NCBI RefSeq assembly: GCF_000485595.1 | Contig: NW_014577893.1 | Span: forward strand, 91,821-140,863 | DNA: 49,043 bases | Direction of reading: 5' to 3' | DNA from: Priapulus caudatus | Lineage: Eukaryota; Priapulida; Priapulimorpha; Priapulimorphida; Priapulidae | Shown: positions 10,754 through 26,389 of the stretch, in pieces | How the letters are laid out: every line of letters starts with the position of its first letter | Numbering within the stretch: position 1 is the stretch's first letter | Made by a program: the position numbers and the translations under genes | The notes under the pieces: model-generated | What the model was told of the DNA's origin: nothing | The model's database searches: none | What the model saw: only the letters and a program-made list of their open reading frames with translations

Positions 10754-11478
10754 GCTGGTCAATTAATATACTAGGTGGTGTATTTGTTTGTATATATAGA
10801 ATTATTTTTAATTCACTGTCGCAAAATGTATTTTTTGTATATTTTAAATCAAATAAGTGTTAATAATTGAAATTGTAAATAATAATTTGTCCAAAAGAAA
10901 AATTCATTGATATAAATAGAGCCCAAAGAATGAATTTTTTTTTTTTTAGAAATGTGGTTACAAAATACCATAATTACTATACATGTGAAAGTTTACATAT
11001 TATACATATGCTTGAATGAAGCTATTACTATAAATGATACAATATGTACAAGCAACAACAATTTCTCTGCAGTTGCAAAAGGATAACTAAACTTGAATGG
11101 CCATTAGAGCCAGGTCGCAGCAAGTGACTGTACATTGTAACACAGTATAACACAACATCATATAAATTAGAAAAGAAATGTGGGCAACCTAGAAGGGTTG
11201 CTCACTTGTAATCACTATGCCAATAATTTCAGAGGTGAAATGAAGTGAAGACAAAAAACAGTATTTTCAATACAGATGGTAGGGCAATGCAAAATGCAGT
11301 TCATCAACACATGCTACTTCCAAAGTTTACAGACTCATAATCTGCATGATTTTGAATGGGGTTTGCCACGGAAAAGTCTAAACCGTTAAGGATGGACTTA
11401 TGAGCAGAGACTAAGTATTAGCACTTAGTATAGCTAACATAGGTACTGGCAGGTCGAATCTAAAGGTCAGACGAAGCA
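10754..11478. other. Convergent intergenic region, GINS2 / MCM8
   Basis: This 725-bp AT-rich stretch separates two stop codons facing each other, so it must hold both 3' untranslated regions and polyadenylation sites. A T-run lies at about 10928-10938. I saw no canonical AATAAA that clearly belongs to either gene, and no further gene. Confidence 0.6.
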
Positions 11479-16434
<4,956 letters not shown>

Positions 16435-17011
16435 ATTCATATTTATCATTGAAATAAAAACACTGAAAAAAAAACAAATGTACAAATGTCATACAATACA
16501 GTCATAGCTCAAACATTAGATACATAATGTAACCCACAGGCACTTGGGACAGTCAGTAAAAACTGAAAATAATATGAATGCACATTCACAAATACTACCC
16601 CTCAATTACACTTCCACTGTTGTGTCACTGTATATAAATTTGCTTTCACAAAAACTAATGAAGAACTAGCCGCTCCCACACTCGCCGCTGTGAATGTGCT
16701 GTGTTGCCATTATAATGATGATATATATAGAAGGATATATATATCATATATACTTTATATTCATATTCATATTCATATATTATATACTTCTATGATGTAT
16801 GACCGTTTCTTGGAACTACCCCACAACCTATATACAACTAGAAAGGGCAGTTGTCGCCAACTACATGTATCCCCCGTGATCTAGTATGAATGAAATATCT
16901 CTGTAAGAACGTAGAAGGTAGGTAAAGTTAAATAAGTCACAAAGACAAAGGTCTGTTACACAACTCATCTGCCTGAGATGTGCAAGTATGTTAAAATTGG
17001 TTGCCTTAGGG
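16435..17011. other. MCM8 upstream region
   Basis: This AT-rich upstream sequence of MCM8 has a tatatatcatatata-rich patch near 16720-16800. No divergent gene was found. It should hold the MCM8 promoter, but I see no recognisable element that would fix the transcription start. Confidence 0.4.
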
Positions 17012-17560
17012 GTTTTGGTACGCGACACACCTTCTCCCCAAGATGTGTAAGTATACGAAGTTTGCTCGCGCTAGGTCAATTAGGGGCCGAGTTATAGAGC
17101 GGAAGGAAAATATGATAAATGTCAAGGTCAAGGTCAATGTCAAATAAAGGTTGCAGTGACCTGGTTTTGGTACGCGACACACCTTCTTCCCAAGATGTGT
17201 AAGTATACCAAGTTTGGTCGCGCTAGGTCAATTAGGGGCCGAGTTATAGAGCGGAAGGGAAATATGATCAAGGTCAAGGTCAAGGTCAAATAAAGGTCGC
17301 AGTGACCTGGTTTTGGTACGCGACACACCTTCTTCCCAAGATGTGTAAGTATACCAAGTTTGGTCGCGCTAGGTCAATTAGGGGCCGAGTTATAGAGCGG
17401 AAGGGAAATATGATCAAGGTCAAGGTCAAATAAAAGCCGCAGTGACCAGGTTTTGGTACGCGACACACATTCTCCCCAAGATGTGTAAGTATACCAAGTT
17501 TGGTAGCGCTAGGTCAATTAGGGGTCGAGTTATAGAGCGGAAGGAAAAATCTCTGCGGTG
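17012..17560. repeat. Tandem array, 140-152 bp unit with AAGGTCA runs
   Basis: Nearly four copies of a unit are present, each starting gttttggtacgcgacacac, at about 17012, 17164, 17310 and 17450. The spacings are 152, 146 and 140 bp. Most of this falls in a run of AAGGTC hexamers within each unit. The rest of the unit (caagatgtgtaagtatac, gcgctaggtcaattagggg) is highly conserved. The minus-strand open frames across it are repeats of each other and not a gene. Confidence 0.85.
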
Positions 17561-17621
17561 GACCGAGCGGCGGCGGCTGAACACGTGAAACCATAGTATC
17601 CCCGCCGACTTTGTCGCAGGG

Positions 17622-17716
17622 GATACAATAATGTAACCCAAACACAGGGGTAGGAGCCTTGCCGGGTTGCCCCTAGTAGTATACCTACCCCTGTGTTTGG
17701 GTTACATTATTGTATC
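17622..17716. repeat. Hairpin element, GATACAATAATG family, copy 1
   Basis: A perfect 33-bp arm begins GATACAATAATGTAACCCAA and ends CACAGGGGTAGG. Its exact complement follows after a loop of about 29 bases. The outer arm is shared with copies at 18214, 33550 and 36385, while the inner arm differs. Confidence 0.8.
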
Positions 17717-18072
17717 TATGTACCCCCTGACATCTATGTATCTATGTATTACTGACATTGTGTCTACCCAGACATATGATAGGCCTATGCAAACAAACTT
17801 TTCGTTTCTTGAGAACTTTGAGTTTGAGCACTATAGTATATTCTAATTACTATCTTCTAAGTTCTAGACTACATAGTACAATGATACCGCATGATACAGA
17901 TTACAGTAGCGCTAGCAACGACGGCGACGGTATACGGCGACTAGTAGTAGTAGTACTAGGGGCTGAACATGTTAGGGTACAGACCCAATACCTTCCTATT
18001 ATTATTTATATAACGGTAACCCAACATTCTGAGTTAGGCCATGTTTGCGCCAGATAGTCATACACTAGCTCT

Positions 18073-18132
18073 AGTACTATAGCCCGCATTCGATTTCCTG
18101 CGGCAGTTAATCGAACGCGGGCTATAGTACTA
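18073..18132. repeat. Perfect hairpin followed by TAG/CTA triplet repeats
   Basis: The arms agtactatagcccgc...attcgatt and their near-complement enclose a loop of about 13 bases. It is bordered by runs of TAGTAC and CTA triplets (about 17940-17955 and 18128-18205). No function is assigned. Confidence 0.6.
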
Positions 18133-18213
18133 CTAGTACTACTACTACTACTACTAGAGCTAGTGAGTACTAGTAGTAGTACTACTACTAGTACTAGAGC
18201 TAGTCGATACATA

Positions 18214-18315
18214 GATACAATAATGTAACCCAAACCCAAGAGGATAGGGGGGGCTATCCTCTATGCTATGCTCTCTCCCCCCTATCCTCTTGGGTTTGGG
18301 TTACATTATTGTATC
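18214..18315. repeat. Hairpin element, GATACAATAATG family, copy 2
   Basis: The outer arm GATACAATAATGTAACCCAA is shared with the other copies. The inner arm here is CCAAGAGGATAGGGGGG, again matched exactly on the other side. TA dinucleotides lie at both borders, and the longer direct repeat TAGTCGATAC is found on both sides. Confidence 0.8.
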
Positions 18316-18663
18316 TAGTCGATACAACTAGAGTCGGCCTAAACCGACCAGGCTCTCCGACTAGTTACACGGCGGAGGATACGCCGGAGGACTCCTCTCG
18401 CCACGTAGTGTTAAGCGAGATGGGAACTTGTGGCTAGAGTCGGCCTACAGTCCAGCTAGAGAATGAGAGATAGGCCTACGCACGTTTCCAAAATTAAACA
18501 TTAAATAACAGAAATTGACATATGGATTACTTATTAACCACAATTAACCAGAACAAACTTGAGAGCAAAATAGTAACCTTACATGATCGATCCAGCAATA
18601 TATCTGTATTGAATTTGAAAATGTATTGAATTTCGCGCATTTCTCGCACAGCGCCATTAACCA

Positions 18664-18896
18664 TAGACTGGTACTCGCTCCCACCTCTCGGCTAAAGAGA
18701 CCTCTCGTAAGTTCATAACCTCGATTACCCGAGTGGTTACTCGCATAGACATCCTATCCTATAATAGATAGATTAGATAGATAGATAGATCCTATAATAG
18801 ATAGATTAGATAGATAGATAAATTAGTTAGATTTCTATGGTTACTCGATTACGGATTACCCATCGAGTAATCGAGGTGGGAGCGAGTACCAGTCTA
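18664..18896. mobile_element. Foldback element with a perfect 9-bp target-site duplication
   Basis: The ends TAGACTGGTACTCGCTCCCA and their exact complement bound a 233-bp unit. It is flanked by the 9-bp direct repeat CATTAACCA (18655-18663 and 18897-18905). The interior contains a partly duplicated tagatagattagatagata stretch. The duplication size fits Mutator-like transposition; no protein is encoded. Confidence 0.8.
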
Positions 18897-19138
18897 CATT
18901 AACCACTAAAGCCCGAAACGCAATTGAAAGTCACGTGATTGCCGTTCTCGTTGTTACGAATTGTACCATAAATTGTATCTATAAGTATAATATTAATACG
19001 ATTTACAAAATGATATACTATAGTTAGCCTATACTACTACTAGTAATAGGGATATACTAGTCTATATTTTTTCTATGACACAAGTATTACAATTGCTCTT
19101 ATTTCTTGTCCATAAATAATTTAATATTCTGTGTTAAC

Positions 19139-19262
19139 GCGCGCGCGCGCGCGCGTGTTAGTGTGTGTGTGTGTGTGTGTGTGGTGTGTGTGTGTGTGTG
19201 TGTGGTGTGTGTGTGTGTGTGTGTGTGTGTTGTGTGTGTGGTGGCGTGTGTGTGTGTTGGGC
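19139..19262. repeat. CG and GT microsatellite block
   Basis: A (CG)n run passes into long (GT)n runs broken by GGT. The adjoining segment to about 19450 has a G-rich transposon-end-like phrase (caggggcgtaaatcc, about 19271) and a purine-rich run (19369-19440). All open frames here are low-complexity. Confidence 0.85.
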
Positions 19263-20103
19263 GTAGTGTCAGGGGCGTAAATCCCGGGGATGGGGGGATG
19301 CATGGCCCGCCCGTCTTTGAAGGAGGAGGGATGCGATGGCCTGTACAAATATCGCCCCCTAAGATCAAAAAAAAAAGAGAAAAAAAAAAGAAAGAAGGAA
19401 GAGGGGGGGGGGAAAAGAACGAAGAAGAAAAAGAAAGAAATGTGATTGTTTCAATTTCAGCATAATGCATGAGAAATAAGACATGCAATGAACTCTCAAA
19501 GAATCGTTTGACAGACTCACAGAAATACCAAAAGTATGGTTGCAAACAATACAAAAACACGTGAAAATGTGAGAATTAGTCAAGTATTCTTAGCCTGTGT
19601 TTTAATACATAGTATTTATTACTAATAGTAAAACGCTAATTTACTGTGTACCTCTCGAAAAGTCCTGAAAGTATTTTGAATCCTAACTTGTAGGGTTGAG
19701 TCTAGGGTTGAGAATAGTGTCATCAGACATGAGAATATGGCCCACAGTATGCGTCAGAATTGCAGGAAAATGGCTTAATATTTCAAAATTTTATGGGGGG
19801 CATGCCGTCCCAACGACGCTCTCTAGCAGCTGGCATGCGCTACGGGCAGGCGGCCCGACGCGGCCACCCTGCCTAGCGGCAGCGCAGGTTAATTTCGCCC
19901 CGCCTCCTAGTCCATCAATTTTCATTCGCGCATTTGGAGTTGGAGAGCCCTCGTACTTAAAATGATTGTGAACATACTGTATAGCGTGTAAGAGCTATAA
20001 AGCAGTATAGCATACATTTACTATATGTTCCAATATTTGTCCGAAATATGGTCGCACATTTTTTACTTTATCAATAAATATGCGTTCTCAATTATGGCCA
20101 TGT

Positions 20104-20330
20104 GCGTGCATAGAGGGGCGGCGCCACAGGGGGCAACGGGGGGGCGGTGCGCCGCCCGCCTATCATTTGCAAGAAAAGGGAAAAGAAGGGCAGAAAAAGA
20201 AAAAGAAAGAAAAGGAAAAGAAAAAGAAAAAGGAAAAGAAAGAAGAAGAAGAAGAAAAAGAAAAAAGAAAGCATCTTGCAATGATTGGTGGGTGGGGGGT
20301 CACGCCCCCTTCCATTTGCAAGGAAAAGGT
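20104..20330. other. GC-rich transposon-end-like sequence plus purine run
   Basis: The phrase gaggggcggcgccacagggg near 20112 resembles the CAGGGGCGGCGCCAGG-type ends common in animal DNA transposons. A similar sequence in the opposite orientation lies near 24100-24118. Between about 20170 and 20275 is an AAG/AAAG-rich run. No intact element could be bounded. Confidence 0.4.
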
Positions 20331-20818
20331 AAAGAAGAAGAATATATTCTTAGCACAAATAATAGGGGGATCGCCCAAACAATGAGTGATTAGCCTACAA
20401 CAGCTTGAAGCGACACTTTCATCGAAAAATCGAAAATTAAGTGTCGAAATTTCAAATCCATATAAAACCTGTGCTTAATTTGAATAAATCGTAGTCAAGG
20501 TGTTATTTCCCTTGGGAGTCCAAGTTGGGACCATCATTTGTCGATGAGCTGTTTCCCGGCGGAAGGTAGTGCGTGCTGCGTGCGTCAGTGTGACCACGAA
20601 ATGCGTATTAGGCGCGTCAGCGAGCGGCCAGCCAGCAGGCCGGCTGGCTGCCTGACTGAGGCAGCGAGCGAAGCATAAAAGTCAGTACGCTGGGCGTATA
20701 ATCGTGGTTATCGTGTGTTCCTTGAGTCGTATGGCGTATGGCGGTATGTCGCTGGCGGAGGTATGTTCTCTGCGTGAGTGCCCATCTGTTCTAAGTTTTA
20801 GTTAGTGTGTGTATGGCG

Positions 20819-20868
20819 CACGCGCGCGCGTGCTCGCGCGCGCAGTGTGTGTGTGTGTGTGTGTGTGC
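20819..20868. repeat. CG / GT microsatellite
   Basis: A cgcgcgcg run is followed by tgtgtgtg. It is surrounded by GC-rich sequence (20520-20780) that has no recognisable gene. Confidence 0.85.
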
Positions 20869-21232
20869 GTGCGTTCATACTCTCGCTGCCGGGTCATGTT
20901 TTTCTCCTCCTCTACATAATACAACAATTATTGTTCAAGTGCTACAGCATAGATTTTAAAGCAAATCCACTGTTCCCCAGACACCCAGCAGTTCGGGGAG
21001 ACGACCGCCTCTTTTAAACGTGTCGCAAGTTTCATAGCATTGAAATTGCAAACGAAAAATCAATAGCTAGTTCGCGGAGACCCCAAATTTTCGAACCATA
21101 GCCGGTTCCAGAGCATACCATATTAAGCAAACATTAGTTCCAGAGACGACCATTTTAGGTCTGAGTTAGTTCGCAGAGGCCCCCCCCCCAATTTTAACTT
21201 CGGGCAGTGGCACTTTACCAGATACTAGGCAT

Positions 21233-21530
21233 AATGTGGGGTGAGTCGCCCGTCCCGCCGGGTTCTATCTCCTTGGTATATGTTGCGCCTTGGTTCCCTG
21301 CACAAATTTTTTTGTCAGCAATTTTAGGCTTTGATTAGGCTAAAACTGCTGAGAAACTTTCCCCGGACCANNNNNNNNNNNNNNNNNNNNNNNNNCCCAC
21401 CCGGATACATAATGTGGGTGAGTCTCCCCGGGGTTTCATCTCTTGGTATATGTTGCTCCTTGGTTCCGTGCAATTTTTTTGTCAGCACTTTTAGGCTTTG
21501 ATAGCTAATCTGAGACTTCCCGGCCCCTGC
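21233..21530. other. Near-duplicate sequence flanking an assembly gap
   Basis: The segments at about 21233-21360 and 21405-21530 both read cataatgtggg, ggttcc.tgca and tttttgtcagca followed by ttttaggctttga. They differ by scattered single-base indels, with a gap of 25 unknown bases (21371-21395) between them. This looks like an unmerged overlap or two haplotypes joined at a gap. Confidence 0.6.
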
Positions 21531-21560
21531 CAGGGCTCTGCACATGGACCGCCAGGGGCA

Positions 21561-21839
21561 CTAAGGCGGGCACTGGGCCGGATTCATCACGTTGGCGCAA
21601 AGTGTATTGTGTATACGAGTTTCTCTACGAAGTGCGTAGGCAAGCTCGAGGCGTGCGATGTCATCAAGCAGCGTAGACATCGTACGCAAATGTTGATAAT
21701 CCGGTGTAATCCCTAGGGCACGTACCTGCTGGCTGTTGAGGGGCGTGCCTAGCATTAAACCAATCAACTGTGCGACCCTACCAATAGGCCAAACTGATGC
21801 CTCTCTTGTTATGTCCATATTGTCATAGTGTCCTACAGG
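21561..21839 (-). CDS. Unassigned coding-like ORF
   Basis: An open frame of about 90 codons follows a possible acceptor (cccccag at about 21840-21846) and ends in a stop at 21561. The product has a mixed, protein-like composition with two amphipathic stretches (VWPIGRVAQLIGLMLG and TLLDDIARLELAYALRRE). It is not low-complexity, unlike most frames nearby. I do not recognise the family. It lies next to a Harbinger remnant and could be a fragment of a second transposon-encoded protein, or of an unrelated captured or decayed gene. Without a homolog the exon boundaries are guesses. Confidence 0.3.
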   Translation of the reverse strand, partial: PVGHYDNMDITREASVWPIGRVAQLIGLMLGTPLNSQQVRALGITPDYQHLRTMSTLLDDIARLELAYALRRETRIHNTLCANVMNPAQCPP

Positions 21840-22136
21840 TGCTGGGGGATGTGATTAGTTTGTCCTCATTTTGTGTTGTATCGATTGTGTTAAACACTCG
21901 ATGAAAGAGCGACACGTACGCGTGCGTGCGTTGCGTGATGCACGTACACTCGTGCGATGCGTATGGCTTGTGCACGCGTAACGTCGCTGCGTGTGTCACG
22001 TACACGTGCGTGCTTGCGTATCGTGACGGGGTGCGTGCGTGCGTACTAACGTGGTGCTTGGTGTGCACGTTACAAGTGCGCTGCGTGTGCATCGTACGAA
22101 GTGAGCACGCGTGTGCACGTACAGACGGCTAAACGT

Positions 22137-23490
22137 GCCGTCACACCTAGCATCCAGTTGCGGTATGGTTGCGAACTAAAAATAGTGGTGCATACAGTTC
22201 GCGAACGCAACTCACGCACGCAACTAATAGGTTTTATAGGTTTGAACGTACGCAACAGCACGCAGGTGACTGCAGACACACGCAAGTACAGTTAGAAATT
22301 TTGCATGTCTCAAGTATTCTCTTGCGGAATGCCTGCGCATCAATTTACCAAGACAGGGACGCAACTAGGTTAGCTACGTTCACGGAACACGATGCAACAC
22401 GATCGCTAACAGGTTACGCAACTCATAAGTTAAATGAACGCAGGTGTGATCGCAGCGTCCAAATTGAGGATATCTGGCCCAGGTTTTGGATAGGTTACAT
22501 GTTGCGAATGTGTTGCGATCATGTTGCGATCGTGTTTGCGTGCCTGTTGCGATCCATGTTGCGGTGTGTAAGCGTACCCCAACCTATGTGTGCATATATC
22601 CAGCGTATCCAACCTATTGTGCGTATTCCCAGGTATCCCCAACCTATTGTGCGTATTCCCAGGGTATCCCGCCCACCTATTAGTTGCGTGTGAGTTCGTG
22701 TTAGTTGCGTAATACAGTGCGTGTTGAGAAATGGTATAAATAGTTGGCTTTCTAGATCGGTGGTCAGTTGTTGGTGGACCTCGAGGTGACAACATGGAGC
22801 TACCTCTTGCTGTATCGGTATGCAGTTTATCTGGTCATGTTAGCACCCAAACACGATACAGTGGGGGGTTTAGACGATCAATTCAGCAGGTGCCTTTGAC
22901 TTTGGTCTCTACGACCAGCTTCTGGTGGAGTCGGAACGAGGACCAAGGTGCAGATTCCGAACATGTTATGAGGATGCCCCCGGATACTGTAAAGATGACT
23001 CTAACGCGAGAGTATGGTCGCTCGCATCACAAGCAAAACCCAAGTACTAGTTGCCCTGGACCCTGGCCTGAAGTTGGCAGTCACTTTGCGGCACCTGGCC
23101 TCGGGTACCGAAAGTACTACCGACATGCAGTTTCTACGGTATTACAGGTTTTTTTATATTACAGGTTTTTACCACGTGACCGATATTCGCAATTAGCACG
23201 CCAACTAGCACGCCAGGTCCAACGCAACTTGTAAGTTTTGAAACGCCAACTCTACACGCACTAGCAGCAGGTTTCGCAACGCAACTTGGTAAGTTTGAAC
23301 GCACTCACACGCAACTCGCACGCAACTCGTACGCGGTGAATCGCAGATATTGGGGGATCATCAAGTTCAGTTTCGACCTCACACGCAACACATACGCAAC
23401 CCACGCAAACCCACACGCACTCACACGCAACCCATAGGTTTGAATAGGCTAGAAATTCGACAAATTGTCTGAGTTTGGGTTGCGTTTGGT
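22137..23490 (+). mobile_element. PIF/Harbinger-type element remnant with CGCAAC-rich flanks
   Basis: A decayed transposase segment (22794-23196) lies between two stretches full of the motif CGCAAC, or its complement GTTGCG: more than twenty by eye between about 22155 and 23485, mostly on either side of the coding part. Clustered short motifs inside the ends are typical of binding sites for transposition proteins. The outer borders and target duplications were not found, so the limits are approximate. Confidence 0.5.
22794..23196 (+). pseudogene. Harbinger transposase (HARBI1-like), frameshifted N-terminal fragment
   Basis: One frame reads HVMRMPPDTVKMTLTR, matching the FFRMPPDTFD-type block before the nuclease domain of Harbinger transposases. 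Near 23010 the similarity moves to another frame, which reads VARIT then ALDPGLKLAVTLRHLASG and MQF. This is the hallmark helix of the family. The rest of the DDE nuclease is missing. The frame change and truncation make this a pseudogene. Intact members act as DNA transposases with a partner Myb-like protein. Confidence 0.7.
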
Positions 23491-24177
23491 GGCGTACAAA
23501 AATATTTTGTATTATGAAAAAAAACCGTCAAGGCGCGCCGCCTGTCTGTGTAGTATGGTAATGTATTTAGTTTATTTTTAGTTGAGTAGTAATTGTTATA
23601 AATGTTTTCTCAATTAAAATGCATGCTGCGGTATGCTGAGAAACACTGCGAAAATTTCGAGTGGTGTTACGGCATCTCGTCAGCTCGTGTAAAGTTACGC
23701 TAAGGTTTCGAAAATTTTTGCTTGATGAATCCACCTAAAGGCCTCGCTTGCGTACCGAAATCGTACGAAATTTAACTATAATAAGCTGTGTTTGATGATC
23801 GAACTAAGCCGTGATTGCGTACAACAAGATTTTACGAAAACTCTTTTTGCGTACGCAGCGTTGCATGAATCGATTAATACTACCGCCATGGACCCCACCC
23901 TCAAGTGCAAGCGCACCGTGGTCTCAGATTCTACAGTTTCACAGAGCGCATTCAGGGGGGGGTCAGGGGGTATGGACACCCTACTCGCGCAGAAAGCCAT
24001 CTGAGGGGGTCTATTTCAAAAAATTTCCCTGGGGAGAGCCCAGACTCACCCTTCGCGGTGTTCTGTAAACGCCCGCTGTTTCGCCCCCCCTGAGAAAATA
24101 CCTGGCGCCGCCCTGCTAGATGTATGTAATGTATGTTGAATGTATACAATGTATGTATTGTGTTTTGCTGTTTGTTG

Positions 24178-24190
24178 TGTGTGTGTGTGT

Positions 24191-24247
<57 letters not shown>

Positions 24248-24440
24248 TGTGTGTGCTGTTCGTGGTGCGCGATCGCGCGCGTGTGCGTCAATTATCTGTG
24301 GGCTGTGCTCTCGTCTAGTGATGTGATGGCTATGCGATCAAATCCCCGAACTCCTCGTACGGTTAACCCCTGGTGCTGTGTGTGTGTGTGTATTCGTGTT
24401 GCGTGCCGTGCGTGGGTGCGTCGTGCGTGCGTGCGTGCGT
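24178..24440. repeat. GT and GCGT microsatellites
   Basis: Long (GT)n runs at 24178-24256 and further GT/GCGT runs at about 24378-24457 are separated by about 120 bp of ordinary sequence. The Cys-Val and Thr-His open frames across them are repeat artefacts. Just upstream, 23895-24118 is a GC-rich fragment ending in ctggcgccgccctg, which looks like a DNA transposon end. Confidence 0.85.
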
Positions 24441-25429
24441 GTGTGTGTGTGTGTTGGTGTGTCATGTGTGTGCTCCAGTGTGTGATGCGCGCGTGCTGTG
24501 CGGTTGCGCGCGTGTGTGCATTGCGAGGGCCGTAGCCTGTTGAGGGGAGGGGCAAGGGGGCTATAGCTAATAATCATAAATAACCCTCGTGGGTTTTTTG
24601 GTCCACTTAGTCGTGAAGATGTCTCCAGACCCCTCTACCACACGAGTGGACATGGTCAAGAGCTGCGCGCCCGTCGCTCATCATTACCACGAGTTGAGGT
24701 CGTGAAAATTTTGGCCCTCCCCCTAGCATCGGCCTGGTCGTGGTGGTGTACAAACAGTGCCGCGGAGCGAGCAGCGCTCATCTAACGTTACTGCGGTGCC
24801 TCTGTGGTGGAGTGGTGGGATTCTAGTAAACTGTTAGTCCCAAATGTTTCACATACACGCCGAAACAGTGGAATGCCAGGATGGGTATCAGGAACCTTTC
24901 AAGATGTTCGTTGCGATCGTTATGAAAGTTGCCACGAGATGGCGCGTATCGTTTTAAGTGTCTTCAGATTAAAGATGTGAAGTGCCGCATCATACGTATG
25001 TAAGGCAACAACTATCTGCAAGACAGAATAGGTAAGCACTTCATCCATATTACCTACGCAAGCCTACAGGCTGCATAAGAGAGGCTTGCACCTGTAACAA
25101 TTAACGTCAGGCAAGAATCACAGTACACCAACCACTCTGGCAGTAGCCACTGGCAGTGGCATACTATTCATGTTAACATACTGACAGTACAGAATGACAT
25201 AGAAATTATACGATTTAAGGAGCATAAACTTCTTTAACCAAATGTTTGCATTTTGAAATTTCACTGTGAACTTGTAGCCTCATACCATTCCGTGGATGTA
25301 TAGATTCTAACTAAAAGCAAACGCGGCAAGTCCAATTCTTTCTAAACACAGACAGTCAACAAATAATGGTTTAACCCTCCTCTTGAGGTCCGAAAAGGTT
25401 ATATGACACTTACTTTCGCAATGTCAGCA

Positions 25430-25925
25430 GAAACGTAGATTTCATGGCCTCTTTCCATAATGCTTAAGAAATGCCTAGGTCACCGCTGAATACAAAAATT
25501 TTTCATCGCTCCGTAGACCTTGTCATCAAAAATGTCTAAAATCTGCCCTGTGCCATTGACCTTTGACCTGTGACTCCAATTTCGGACAGTGATGCGCTTT
25601 TCTACGCGATGATGCTACCACTATACGAGCCTCGTCGAGCGTTTGATTTGTGCCGCAATTTCCCGCATTGCCCTCCCTATAACTTAAGTTAGGACGGTGA
25701 ATGTTACTTATTTTACACTCTTGACTTTGACCTTTGACCCCCAGCTTCGACATCCCAGACTCATTTTCGGGATACCCCCCGTCCCGAATTCGTGACCGTA
25801 CGTCGAGCCGTTTAGATTTGTGCCCAACTGTTGACGCATGGACGGACGGACGGGCGGACGCTCGCACGGACGGACGATCATGAGATTCTACAAGCTGCAT
25901 CTGACTATGTCAGATGAGCTAAAAA
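25430..25925 (-). repeat. Dispersed repeat, AGCTCATCTGACATAGTCAG family, copy 1
   Basis: Read on the minus strand it begins tagctcatctgacatagtca, passes through a CGTCCGTCCG run and has a tail with tcaaggtcaa-like units. The same order appears in the opposite orientation at 43510-44035. Repeats of this type are common in marine invertebrate genomes. The minus-strand open frame across it (ending near 25526) is not a gene. Its neighbour, 24560-25430, contains a possible extension of the same repeat but nothing else recognised. Confidence 0.65.
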
Positions 25926-26389
25926 TAGAAAAATAAAAACACGTACTTGATTTAGCTTACCTCATTCACTATATCCTTACTTGCAGATAAGCGATCATTG
26001 CGGGAAATTAATCCATGTACACTTTTTGGATGTGCAGATCCGTGCCTATATATAAAGCAAACTACTGAACAGAATTTCTTGCCAATCAGATTCCCGTAAT
26101 ATATATCCTATCTCACCCCGTACACTGCTGCTCGTTTGGAATCCCCATGCACTGCCAAAACGCAAAGGGAAGGGAAGCTCAATGACATGTATCAGAGCCC
26201 TAGAGGAAGTACAGGCTGCGCTGCTAGGCCACCTATTTAATGTAATGGTGGTTTTGTCAGACAATACAGCTTTCACAAGATGTTTTTGTCACGCAGCCAG
26301 AGATAAAACTGGTGTGTTTTAGTCGTGATAAAACTCTATGTATTGTCTTCCTAGATTTGCAACTGCTAAACAATTGTCACAAATACAAT

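Noticed and set aside
17012-17560. Could the regular repeats be a CRISPR array?
   Set aside because: The units are contiguous 140-152 bp repeats with no short spacers, and the genome is eukaryotic.
19099-19560. 153-codon minus-strand frame and its plus-strand partners
   Set aside because: They are made of GT/CA microsatellite and a purine run; Thr-His and Cys-Val repeats only.
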